Assembly: GCA_026225275.1 (NCBI GenBank)
Contig: JAMFSL010000006.1
Coordinates: 27,751-91,750, forward strand
From: Puia dinghuensis
GTDB lineage: Bacteria > Bacteroidota > Bacteroidia > Chitinophagales > Chitinophagaceae
DNA length: 64,000 nucleotides
Reading direction: 5' to 3'
Shown here one piece after another: positions 47,191 through 56,049 of this stretch. The notes under the pieces are model-generated. The model saw only the letters and a list, made by a program, of their open reading frames with translations. It did no database searches and was not told the origin of the DNA. Within the stretch, counting starts at the first letter, position 1. Each line of letters starts with the position of its first letter. A program made the position numbers and the translations under genes.

Positions 47191-47961
47191 ATGAAAGTCC
47201 TGATCTTAGAAGATGAACAACCAGCCTATGGCAGATTGGTAGAAGAATTGCAGGCCCTTGATGAAAAAATAGACGTCGTAGCTGGCTGCAGTACTGTCGA
47301 ACAGTCCATTCGCTGGCTCAATGACAACCCCCAGCCTGACCTTATCTTCATGGATGTCCAGTTATCAGATGACCTTTCTTTCTCCATTTTTCAATCCTGT
47401 AAAATAACCTGCCCCGTTATCTTTACCACCGCCTATGATAAATACCTGACCGAAGCCTTTCAATATAGCAGTATTGATTACCTGCTAAAACCTATTAGCC
47501 CAGATAGATTGGGCAGTGCGCTCCGGAAATACCAAACTCTTAGGGATCATTTCGTCAATAGCCATGATACATCCGCTAATCATTCCATGCCCGAATTCTG
47601 GACCAAAAATGACAGGAAAAAATCCCGCATCCTCGTCAGGAAAGGAGTGGAATTCCAAACCGTCCGCGTCGAAGACGCAGGCTATTTCTTTACCGAACAT
47701 AAATTGATCTTCCTCGTAGATAAGGAAAACAGAAAGTATATGGCTGAAAAAAATAATCTCAGCGAACTGGAAGAAGAACTGGATAAAAATCTATTTTATC
47801 GCGCCAATAGAAAGTATATTATTAACGCCAATTACATTAAACGCTTTAAACCTCTCGAAAAAAGCAAGATCAGCGTCGAACTAACCCTCCCGGTCAATGA
47901 AGAGATCATCATCAGCCAGGAAAATGCTGCCTCCTTCAAAAAATGGATTGGGGAAAATTAA
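47191..47961 (+). CDS. LytTR-family response regulator
   Basis: 256 residues from ATG 47191; the TTG at 47158 would add residues before the receiver beta-strand. Receiver domain with acidic pocket LEDEQ and phospho-acceptor Asp55 (LIFMDVQLSD), Thr in IFTTAYDKY and Lys in LLKPISP. A LytTR DNA-binding domain occupies about 150-256 (FFTEHKLIFLVDKENRKYMA, LSELEEELDKNLFYRANRKYIINANYI). It should bind direct repeats as a dimer. Ends 8 bp from the convergent NtrY-like kinase. Confidence 0.95.
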   Translation: MKVLILEDEQPAYGRLVEELQALDEKIDVVAGCSTVEQSIRWLNDNPQPDLIFMDVQLSDDLSFSIFQSCKITCPVIFTTAYDKYLTEAFQYSSIDYLLKPISPDRLGSALRKYQTLRDHFVNSHDTSANHSMPEFWTKNDRKKSRILVRKGVEFQTVRVEDAGYFFTEHKLIFLVDKENRKYMAEKNNLSELEEELDKNLFYRANRKYIINANYIKRFKPLEKSKISVELTLPVNEEIIISQENAASFKKWIGEN

Positions 47962-47969
47962 CCCCACTT

Positions 47970-49319
47970 TTAAAAATGTAGCGAAAACGCACTGCCTGTT
48001 CCCTCTACAGACTGTACCTGGATATTCCCCTTGTGCAATAAGAGTATTTGCTTACAAAGGCTCAGCCCGATCCCGCTCCCATTCTTCTTGGTAGTGAAAA
48101 AAGGAATAAAAATATTCTCTATCACCTCCGGCGACATTCCAGCACCATTATCCGCTACCTTGATCACCGCCCGCCCATTGCTGCCCGCATTCGCAGACAA
48201 AGTGATCAATGGCTCTTCCCGATCCTTCACCGCCTCTATCGCATTCACCACCAGATTGATCAATACCTGCTCGATCAGATTGGTATCCGCATCCAGTGAC
48301 AAGTCCGGATCCAGCAACAAGATGTCGAGCTCGATACGCTTTTGTTCCAATGTGGGCTCCATCAGGTGATGCAGATTCTCAAACAAGTCCCTCGCAAATA
48401 CCCGGCTCATATTCAGCGTCGTGATCTTATTCAGATTACGGTATGTCTCGGCAAATTTCAACAACCCCTCACTCCGCCGCCTGATTGTCCCGATACCTAA
48501 TTCCAGATCCTCCAGCGCCCCCGGCTGCCCCTCCAATATCCGGCTCGATTCCTGCAACCGGTGCAACATCGTCTCGGCCAGCGAAGAGATCGGCGCCACC
48601 GAATTCATGATCTCGTGCGTCATCACACTCAAAAGCTTCTGCCAGGCCTTGGCCTCCGTCTCGTCCAACGCCTCATTCACATCCTGGAACGCAATCAGCT
48701 TGTATGTCCGCGAATCCGTCTGGAAGGCGGTCGCTGCCATCAAAGTCTTAAACACACTCTTGTCCTTATCTGTCGTCAAGGAAATGATCTTGCTTTCCCC
48801 GGGCCGCAGGTTCAGGATCTCCTGGTATAATACCGGATCCCTCCGCTCAAGACTGCCAATCGTCTTCAGATATGGCACCCCCAGCAGGTTTTTAAAAGAT
48901 TCATTCATCCACCCGATCTCCCCGCTCTTATGTTCGTAAGACAGGATTCCCGTATTCACCAGCTCTAATATCTTTTGCAGATATTGATACTGCGTCTCCT
49001 TCTCCCGGCTGATCAGCTTGAAAGTAGAATTGATCTCGTTAAAACCCTGCCGCAGCGACTGTAACTCCAGCGGCGCTTCCTTGACATCGAAGTAACGGGA
49101 GAAATCCCGGTAGTGAATGGATTCCACAAACTGTTCCACCTCCATCTGCGCCTTGCGATGGAAATTATAAAAATCTACCAGCTGATAGATCACTACCCCT
49201 AACAAAAAAGCCAGGTAAGCGTATTGTCCGGTGACAAGCAGATAAGAAGCCAGCGATAAAGTCAGGAATAAGAACAACACCCTGATGAGGATTCTCTCCT
49301 GATAACGTTTAAATACCAT
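47970..49319 (-). CDS. NtrY/NtrB-like sensor histidine kinase
   Basis: 449 residues. Two closely spaced membrane helices (about 11-30 and 33-50), a HAMP/PAS-like region (YQYLQKILELVNTGILSYEH), then HisKA with His235 in SVMTHEIMNSVAPISSL and HATPase (LINLVVNAIEAV, KVADNGAGMSPE, GSGIGLSLCKQI). It starts 3 bp after the sigma54 activator gene ends, so the pair forms one operon. It should phosphorylate that activator. With no sizeable periplasmic loop it probably senses membrane state, which would suit control of an export machine. Confidence 0.93.
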   Translation of the reverse strand: MVFKRYQERILIRVLFLFLTLSLASYLLVTGQYAYLAFLLGVVIYQLVDFYNFHRKAQMEVEQFVESIHYRDFSRYFDVKEAPLELQSLRQGFNEINSTFKLISREKETQYQYLQKILELVNTGILSYEHKSGEIGWMNESFKNLLGVPYLKTIGSLERRDPVLYQEILNLRPGESKIISLTTDKDKSVFKTLMAATAFQTDSRTYKLIAFQDVNEALDETEAKAWQKLLSVMTHEIMNSVAPISSLAETMLHRLQESSRILEGQPGALEDLELGIGTIRRRSEGLLKFAETYRNLNKITTLNMSRVFARDLFENLHHLMEPTLEQKRIELDILLLDPDLSLDADTNLIEQVLINLVVNAIEAVKDREEPLITLSANAGSNGRAVIKVADNGAGMSPEVIENIFIPFFTTKKNGSGIGLSLCKQILLLHKGNIQVQSVEGTGSAFSLHF

Positions 49320-49322
49320 AAA

Positions 49323-50678
49323 TTAAATATCATATTTGCTCAACCTCCTGTACAAGGCGGTCCGTGTCAATCCCAGTTCCTTGGCAGCCTTCGAGATATT
49401 GCCATTGTGTTTTTCGATCACCTTCAGGATCGCATTCTTTTCGATCGTACTCAACTTCAGCTCCTGCGGTTCATCCGCCTGGGCAGGTGCTGACTCGATC
49501 GGCGAAAAGATCAGGTCCTTGGCCTGTAATACATCCCCCTCCGCCATGATCACAGCCCGCTCGATGGTATACTGCAGCTCCCGGACATTTCCCGGAAAAT
49601 GATACGACTTCAACTTCTCGACCGCCCGCGCATCGAAGTCATGCAACGGCTTCATATACTTGTTCGTATAAATTTTGTCGAAATGCCGGGCCAGCAGGAT
49701 AATATCGTCCTCCCTCTTCCTCAGCGGCGGCACCATGATCTCCACCGTGTTGATCCGATAGATCAGATCCTTCCGGAAACGGTTTTCATTGGCCAGCTCC
49801 GTCAACGGCACATTCGTCGCACAGATCAGCCGGATATCGATCGGTACAGGTTGGTTAGCCCCCAGCCGCGTTACCATCCGGTTCTGTAATACCGATAACA
49901 GCTTCGCCTGCTGATGTAAGGAGATATTCCCTATTTCATCCAGGAATAACGTTCCCCCATTACCTGTCTCGAAACGCCCCATCCGGTCCTCCCGGGCATC
50001 CGTAAAAGCCCCCTTCTTATGCCCAAACAACTCACTCTCGAACAAAGTTTCCGTCAATGCCCCTACATCCACCTTGACGTAGGGCTTTTCCGCCCGCAGG
50101 GAATGCTGGTGGATCGCCTTGGCAATCAGATCCTTCCCCGTGCCATTTTCCCCCAGGATCAAAATGTTGGCATCCGTAGGCGCGATCTTCTCCACCTTGA
50201 AAAAGATATCCCGCATCACCTCCGATTCACCCAACAGTTCCGACCCGATCACCGAATCGGACGCCCCCTGCTGCCCCGCCTTCTTGGGATCGTTCCGCTT
50301 TAACGCCTCCTTGATAGTCGTGATCAGCCGCTCATTATGCCACGGCTTAACGACGAAATCCGCCGCCCCTTCCTTCAGCGACCGCACCGCCAGATCAATG
50401 TCCCCATAGGCCGTGATCATGATCACCGCCGCCGTCGACCCGAACTCCTTGATCTTCCGGAGCCAGAAAAGACCCTCATTACCTGTATTGATAGAACTGT
50501 TGAAATTCATATCCAATAAAATCAGGTCAAAAGTCCGTTTCGCCAGGATAGACCGCATGTTCTCCGGATTCTTCTCCGTCACGATGTCTGCCGCCTCCGT
50601 CTTTAATAATAGCCTTACCGCCGTGAGGACATCCGGATCATCGTCGATAGCCAGTATAGAAGCATTTTTCAAAATCAT
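49323..50678 (-). CDS. NtrC-family sigma54-dependent response regulator
   Basis: 451 residues from ATG 50678; the frame opens at 50786 but the extra 36 residues precede the receiver fold and lack homology features. Receiver with Asp56 (LILLDMNFN), AAA+ sigma54-interaction domain with Walker A GENGTGKD (176-183), a GAFTDA variant of the GAFTGA loop (223-228), Walker B GGTLFLDE (241-248), and a Fis-type helix-turn-helix (HNGNISKAAKELGLTRTALY) at the C-terminus. It activates sigma54 promoters after phosphorylation. Divergent from the MacA-like adaptor; the tandem enhancer-like repeat begins 183 bp upstream of its start, and the same element precedes the second ATPase operon. Confidence 0.95.
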   Translation of the reverse strand: MILKNASILAIDDDPDVLTAVRLLLKTEAADIVTEKNPENMRSILAKRTFDLILLDMNFNSSINTGNEGLFWLRKIKEFGSTAAVIMITAYGDIDLAVRSLKEGAADFVVKPWHNERLITTIKEALKRNDPKKAGQQGASDSVIGSELLGESEVMRDIFFKVEKIAPTDANILILGENGTGKDLIAKAIHQHSLRAEKPYVKVDVGALTETLFESELFGHKKGAFTDAREDRMGRFETGNGGTLFLDEIGNISLHQQAKLLSVLQNRMVTRLGANQPVPIDIRLICATNVPLTELANENRFRKDLIYRINTVEIMVPPLRKREDDIILLARHFDKIYTNKYMKPLHDFDARAVEKLKSYHFPGNVRELQYTIERAVIMAEGDVLQAKDLIFSPIESAPAQADEPQELKLSTIEKNAILKVIEKHNGNISKAAKELGLTRTALYRRLSKYDI

Positions 50679-50860
50679 AAAATAATTGTGTTTCGGTGCA
50701 ACCAAAGACGCTGAAAGCGTCAAGGCGAAGCCAATTTTAAGACAATGTTGCCGAATGCTTAATTTTTTTGGGCATTCGTGCAACATTGCATAACTACAAG
50801 TATACCTTAAATATAAAGGTATGGCAATTAATTTTTTACGTAATAATCGCTAAAACACCA

Positions 50861-50902
50861 ACTGTATCAAAACCGTACAGTCCTTGTATCGAAAATGAAC
50901 TA
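50861..50902 (+). promoter_or_regulatory. Tandem enhancer-like element (UAS), copy 1
   Basis: Two copies of TGTATCRAAA lie at 50863 and 50885, 22 bp apart; the first is CTGTATCAAAACCGTACAG with inverted CTGTA/TACAG ends. The block is repeated at 61055-61094 with 34 or more of 40 bases identical. It is 91 bp upstream of a sigma54-like box and probably binds the adjacent NtrC-type activator. Confidence 0.75.
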
Positions 50903-50952
50903 TGAAGCCGGCATATTGCTCCTAATAAACTGTAAATCATACACCTTGCATT

Positions 50953-50972
50953 CTGGCATGTGTTTGATAGCA
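50953..50972 (+). promoter_or_regulatory. Sigma54-like promoter for the adaptor operon
   Basis: CTGGCATGTGTTTGATAGCA; the copy at 61145-61164 differs at two positions. CTGGCATG fits the -24 half of sigma54 promoters. The -12 half reads TTGA, with one base less spacing than canonical GG-N10-GC, so the assignment rests mainly on the conserved pair and its fixed distance to the upstream element. Confidence 0.6.
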
Positions 50973-51041
50973 TACGATTGGAATTTTCTCATGTGTAATC
51001 CGCCCTGGTATCTTTATACCGGGGGCTTTTTAAAAAAATGT

Positions 51042-51128
51042 GCCGGAGACGCACTTTTAAATAAATTTAGTGCGTCTCGGCAAAAAATCAAATTATTGTC
51101 CTTCGGACAAGCCCCTTCCAGGGGCTTA
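51042..51128 (+). promoter_or_regulatory. Structured 5' leader of the adaptor mRNA
   Basis: Three stems in a row: GCCGGAGACGCACT with AGTGCGTCTCGGC (51042-51081, one bulge), GTCC-TTC-GGAC at about 51099-51109, and AAGCCCC with GGGGCTT at about 51110-51127. The first is followed by T-runs on the minus strand. They lie between the sigma54-like box and the GTG start and may affect translation or stability. Confidence 0.45.
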
Positions 51129-51162
51129 CCGACGACCAAACCATTTAAAAAAATTCTTAATC

Positions 51163-52425
51163 GTGGACAGAGTAATACCAAAAAAGAGATGGAGTACCAA
51201 ACGCCTGTTGACCATTGGCGGCATATTGGCCTTAGCACTATTGATTTTCGCCAGCTTCTATTTTGCCCGCGGCGGAGCAAAGCTGAACGTAGACCTCGAT
51301 CGCATCACCATCAGTGAGATCAAACAGGACAAATTCCAGGAAACCATCCCTGAGAACGGCACCGTACTCCCCCTGATAACCGAATATCTCCCCACCCCGG
51401 ATGGGGGGAAGGTAGCGCAAATATACGTGGAAGATGGCGCTATGCTTAAAGCAGGCGACCCTATCCTCAAATTGGTCAACACCGAAGTGGACTTGTCGAT
51501 GGCCAATACGGCCAATAGCGTCTCCGCCGCACTGGCAAACATCCAGCTGGGTCAGATCAATGCGGAACAGAACACTGTTCTCAAGCTCCAAACCCTGGCG
51601 GACGTCGAACAGCTCTATTTGGAGGCGGAACGGGTATACAATGTGGACCAGAAACTCTATGCCCAGCATGTTATCGGTTCTCAGGAATTCGTTACCGCCA
51701 CCAACAATTATAAAGTACTGAAACAGAAATATGCGCTTCAGCAGGAGATCCTCCGCCAGGATACCCTCGACCGCGCTTCGCAGGCTAAGCAGGACCAGGA
51801 GTCTTATGTAAGGGCCAAGGCCACCCTCCAGGTCATGCAGGAAAAGGTCGACGGTCTGATCCTTCGCGCCCCCATCGACGGCCAGCTCACCTCCCTCGAT
51901 GCTGAAGTGGGCCAGGTCAAGACCGCCGGATACAGTGTGGGGCAGATCGACGCAGTTAACGGCTTCAAAGTCAGGCTATCCGATGTGGACGAGCATTATC
52001 TTAACCGCGTATTCACCGGCCAGACAGGCACCTTTACATTTTCTACCAACGATTCGCTCTACAAGCTCAAGATCTTCAAAGTCTTTACAGCGGTAGCCAA
52101 CGGCCGTTTCCAGGTGGACATGAAATTCGTCGGCAAAGTACCCCAGGGCCTCCGTAAAGGACAAACCCTTCAGGTCACCCTGGCACTTAGTGACGAACGT
52201 ACCTCTATCCTCGTACCCAAAGGCGGCTTCTTCCAGCAGACCGGCGGCAACTGGATCTTCAAAGTCAGTGAGGACGGCAAAACCGCCTACAAGGTCGATA
52301 TCCAGCTGGGACAACAAAATATCGATTATTTCGAAGTAGTTTCCGGTTTGAAGCCCGGCGATAAGGTTGTAACTTCCAGCTACGAGAATTATGGGAACAT
52401 GACAGAACTGGTGCTGAAAAAGTAA
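51163..52425 (+). CDS. MacA/HlyD-type periplasmic adaptor (membrane fusion protein)
   Basis: 420 residues from GTG 51163, which yields the compact N-terminus VDRVIPKKRWSTKRLL and then a single membrane anchor (TIGGILALALLIFASFYFA). The longer frame from 51070 reads through the structured leader and is less likely. Lipoyl/biotinyl halves (LPTPDGGKVAQIYVEDGAML, APIDGQLTSLDAEVGQVKT) flank a long helical hairpin at about 115-230 (LGQINAEQNTVLKLQTLADV); a barrel and C-terminal domain follow (VSGLKPGDKVVTSSYENYG). It links inner-membrane MacB-like transporters to TolC. First gene of the export operon. Confidence 0.9.
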   Translation: MDRVIPKKRWSTKRLLTIGGILALALLIFASFYFARGGAKLNVDLDRITISEIKQDKFQETIPENGTVLPLITEYLPTPDGGKVAQIYVEDGAMLKAGDPILKLVNTEVDLSMANTANSVSAALANIQLGQINAEQNTVLKLQTLADVEQLYLEAERVYNVDQKLYAQHVIGSQEFVTATNNYKVLKQKYALQQEILRQDTLDRASQAKQDQESYVRAKATLQVMQEKVDGLILRAPIDGQLTSLDAEVGQVKTAGYSVGQIDAVNGFKVRLSDVDEHYLNRVFTGQTGTFTFSTNDSLYKLKIFKVFTAVANGRFQVDMKFVGKVPQGLRKGQTLQVTLALSDERTSILVPKGGFFQQTGGNWIFKVSEDGKTAYKVDIQLGQQNIDYFEVVSGLKPGDKVVTSSYENYGNMTELVLKK

Positions 52426-52472
52426 CCTTCATGTGGAATTGAACGTCTTAAACGTCTATAAAATAAAAAAGT

Positions 52473-52706
52473 ATGAACCTGAAACTCCTGTATACCGCCT
52501 GCCTGCTCCTTTGCCTGAGCACCATTGCCTCGTCTAACGAGTGCCCTCGGTTCTGTCATCACGCTGCAGGCAAGATTGCCATTCCCGGAGTTTCTGCGGC
52601 CCCCGCGGCCCCCTCCGACCGGCGCATCGTAGTAGCTACGGAAGAGGCCGACCCGGAAGCATCGCAAAATACCGCTCCGACCCTCATTAAACTTTTATAT
52701 ATCTAA
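52473..52706 (+). CDS. Small secreted peptide, hypothetical
   Basis: 77 residues, not recognised. The first 21 residues are a convincing Sec signal peptide (NLKLLYTACLLLCLSTIASS), leaving a mature peptide of about 56 residues that starts NECPRFCHHAAG with two Cys and two His. It sits 47 bp after the adaptor and 27 bp before the ATPase, same strand, so it is embedded in the export operon. It could be a cargo, a signal sensed by the system, an accessory subunit, or a chance frame. No ribosome-binding or leader-peptide motif decides between these. Confidence 0.5.
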   Translation: MNLKLLYTACLLLCLSTIASSNECPRFCHHAAGKIAIPGVSAAPAAPSDRRIVVATEEADPEASQNTAPTLIKLLYI

Positions 52707-52733
52707 AATACTCACCTAAACAAAGCCTCAATT

Positions 52734-53411
<678 letters not shown>

Positions 53412-53516
53412 CACTCGTCGCCGCTGGCTCGCCATCGCCGGGCCCCGAATCGCGGCCTCCGCACCGGGCCGTATCTATTTTTCCAAATTGGTCAGTAATG
53501 ACCCAAATGATTCTCT

Positions 53517-55967
53517 ATGCTTAAAAATTACCTCCGGATTGCGTTCCGCAACCTGTCTAAGTATAAGTTCATTTCCTTCATTAACCTCTTTGGACTGACC
53601 GTCGGCCTTGCCTGCTGCCTGCTGATCCTCACCTATATCCTGCATGAGACCAGCTACGATAAATATAACCGGCAGGCAGGCCGCATCTATCGCGTCACCC
53701 GCAGCTTTAACAACGACCAGGGCGTGGTCTCCCTCCACCTCGGCGCCGTCGCCCCACCCTTCGGCCCCCTCCTGAAAAATGATTTCCCCGATATTCAGCA
53801 AGTCACCCGCCTGCTTCCCATCGGCCACCAAATGCCAATGCGCTACGAAGACAAAATCTTCAATGAAGGCGACCTCTTTTTCGCCGATAGCAGTTTTCCC
53901 GGCATGTTCGATATGACCGTACTCAAAGGCAACCCCCGGACAGCACTGGCCGATCCCTTCTCCATGATGCTTACCCCGGCTGTCGCCCGCAAATATTTCG
54001 GCGATGCGGACCCGATCAATAAGGTGATCCGAATGAATAATCAGTTCAATGTCAAGGTTACCGGCATCTTCCAGCCCTTCCCTTCTGCGGCCCACCTGCA
54101 TCCCGAGGTCCTGCTATCCTTCAATACCTTGAAAGATAGCGCCGTCTATGGCGAAAAGAGCCTCCAGACCAACTGGGGCAACAACGCATTTTATACCTAC
54201 CTCCTTTTGCCCGAACACTACCCCGCCCGCAGCCTCGAGGCCCAGCTCCCTGCTTTCCTCGACCGTCGGATGCATCCCAATGACGCTCCTGCCGATTACA
54301 AGGCATCGAAATATACCCGGCTTTTCCTGCAGCCCCTGACCGCTATCCATCTTCACTCCCACCTCGACGAAGAAATTGAAGAAAATGGCGACGCCGGCCG
54401 CGTGACAGTTTTCGGCGCTATCGCCCTGTTCATCCTGCTCATCGCCTGCATCAACTACATGAACCTGTCCACCGCCCGGTCCTCCCTCCGGGCCAAAGAG
54501 ATCGGCATCCGCAAAGTCTCCGGAGCGTTACGGCAGGAAATCATTATCCAGTTCCTCAGCGAATCGATCCTTCTTTCCTATATGGCTCTACTGCTCGCCG
54601 TGGGCCTGACCTGGCTCACCCTGCCGGGACTGAATTCTGTCACCGGCCTGCAACTTTCCATCTACACCCTGCTGCAACCCCTCGTGCTGCTGCCTCTCCT
54701 GCTGACCCCCTTAGTGGTCGGAATTCTTTCCGGGCTCTATCCTGCCCTCTTCCTGTCCTCCTTCCAGCCCTCTAAAGTGCTGAAAGGTTTATTGAAGGTG
54801 GGTAACGGGAATGTCTCCTTCCGAAAAGTACTGGTCGTCACGCAGTTCGCTATCACGATCGTCCTGCTCATCAGCACGGCTATCGTCTTCCAGCAGCTGC
54901 ACTACATGCAAAATACTTCTCTGGGCTTCGACAAAGAGCATGTCGTTACCCTGGGCTATAACAATGGTCTCGACAATGCTTATGAGTCTTTTCGTACCGC
55001 TCTTCTCCGGGACCCGCATATCCGCCAGGTTACCCGCTCATCGCGCATCCCCAGCGGAAGACTACTCGACGATAAAGGCGCCGCATCCACCGAAACCGGC
55101 GACTCCCTCCGCCCTGTTAACGCTACCATCAAATATGTGGCCGTCGACCAGGACTTCGTCTCTACCTACAGCATTCCCATCGTCGCAGGCCGTAATTTCT
55201 CCCGCGACTATGCCACCGATACGACCGCTTTTCTGCTGAATGTCGCCGCCACCCAAGCTCTCGGCATCCGCCATCCGCAGGATATCGTTGGCAAAAATTT
55301 CCGCTATGGCAAGGTCCTTGGCAAGGTCATCGGCGTCATGGCAGATATTAACTTCGAATCATTACACCAGGCTATCGTCCCGCTCATTCTCATCCTGCCC
55401 GACAACAAGGACGCCGCTAACGCTTTCGGCCGCATCTCCATCAAGATCGCCGGCAACAAAGACAATATAACCGCCGCCCTCGCCCATCTGGAAAAGACCT
55501 GGAAGACCTATTTGCCGGAAGTGCCCTTTGACTATACGTTCCTCGACGAAAAATTCCAACAGCTATACGTGTCCGAACAGCGCCAGGGCACTCTCTTTAC
55601 AGCCTTTTCCGGCATCGCCGTCTTCATCGCCTGTCTCGGCCTGCTGGGGCTCTCCTCCTTTTCCATCTCTCAGCGTATCAAGGAGATCGGCATCCGTAAA
55701 GTCCTCGGGGCCAGCACTACAGGTCTCGTACGACTCCTGTCGGTCGATTTCCTCCGGCTGATTATCCTGGCCGCTCTCATCGCCTTCCCCATCGCCTGGT
55801 TTGCTATGCATAGCTGGTTGAGCGACTTCGCCTACCGGATATCCATCCAATGGTGGGTCTTCGGACTGGCCGGCTTGCTGGCCGCAGTCGTAGCCCTGGT
55901 GACGATCAGCTTGCAGGCCCTGAAGGCAGCCCTTTCCAATCCGGTGAGGAGCCTTCGCTCGGAGTAG
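53517..55967 (+). CDS. FtsX/MacB-type ABC permease 1
   Basis: 816 residues, double FtsX arrangement: N-terminal helix (FISFINLFGLTVGLACCLLI), periplasmic MacB core at about 45-280, three-helix FtsX block (AIALFILLIACINYMNLSTA, AKEIGIRKVSGALRQEII), then a second helix, second periplasmic core and final FtsX block (ISQRIKEIGIRKVLGAS). Motif KEIGIRK occurs in both halves, showing internal duplication. It follows the first ATPase by 105 bp. The C-terminal NPVRSLRSE is shared in form with the two permeases downstream. Confidence 0.93.
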   Translation: MLKNYLRIAFRNLSKYKFISFINLFGLTVGLACCLLILTYILHETSYDKYNRQAGRIYRVTRSFNNDQGVVSLHLGAVAPPFGPLLKNDFPDIQQVTRLLPIGHQMPMRYEDKIFNEGDLFFADSSFPGMFDMTVLKGNPRTALADPFSMMLTPAVARKYFGDADPINKVIRMNNQFNVKVTGIFQPFPSAAHLHPEVLLSFNTLKDSAVYGEKSLQTNWGNNAFYTYLLLPEHYPARSLEAQLPAFLDRRMHPNDAPADYKASKYTRLFLQPLTAIHLHSHLDEEIEENGDAGRVTVFGAIALFILLIACINYMNLSTARSSLRAKEIGIRKVSGALRQEIIIQFLSESILLSYMALLLAVGLTWLTLPGLNSVTGLQLSIYTLLQPLVLLPLLLTPLVVGILSGLYPALFLSSFQPSKVLKGLLKVGNGNVSFRKVLVVTQFAITIVLLISTAIVFQQLHYMQNTSLGFDKEHVVTLGYNNGLDNAYESFRTALLRDPHIRQVTRSSRIPSGRLLDDKGAASTETGDSLRPVNATIKYVAVDQDFVSTYSIPIVAGRNFSRDYATDTTAFLLNVAATQALGIRHPQDIVGKNFRYGKVLGKVIGVMADINFESLHQAIVPLILILPDNKDAANAFGRISIKIAGNKDNITAALAHLEKTWKTYLPEVPFDYTFLDEKFQQLYVSEQRQGTLFTAFSGIAVFIACLGLLGLSSFSISQRIKEIGIRKVLGASTTGLVRLLSVDFLRLIILAALIAFPIAWFAMHSWLSDFAYRISIQWWVFGLAGLLAAVVALVTISLQALKAALSNPVRSLRSE

Positions 55968-56049
55968 CGAGCTTCGGCTCCCAATGAGAGCCTGAGATCG
56001 GAATGATCCGTCGGCCCAACGTTCAGATAAATCGCTAACACATCCGCAT

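Noticed and set aside
50953..50972. Canonical sigma54 promoter call
   Set aside because: Strict GG-N10-GC is not met; it is kept as sigma54-like because of the conserved pair and spacing, not as an exact match.
50895..51317. 140-residue plus-strand frame before the adaptor
   Set aside because: It covers the sigma54-like box and structured leader and overlaps the adaptor gene in another frame.
52389..52667. 92-residue frame antisense to the small peptide gene
   Set aside because: The opposite-strand frame has a signal peptide and operon spacing; this one has neither.
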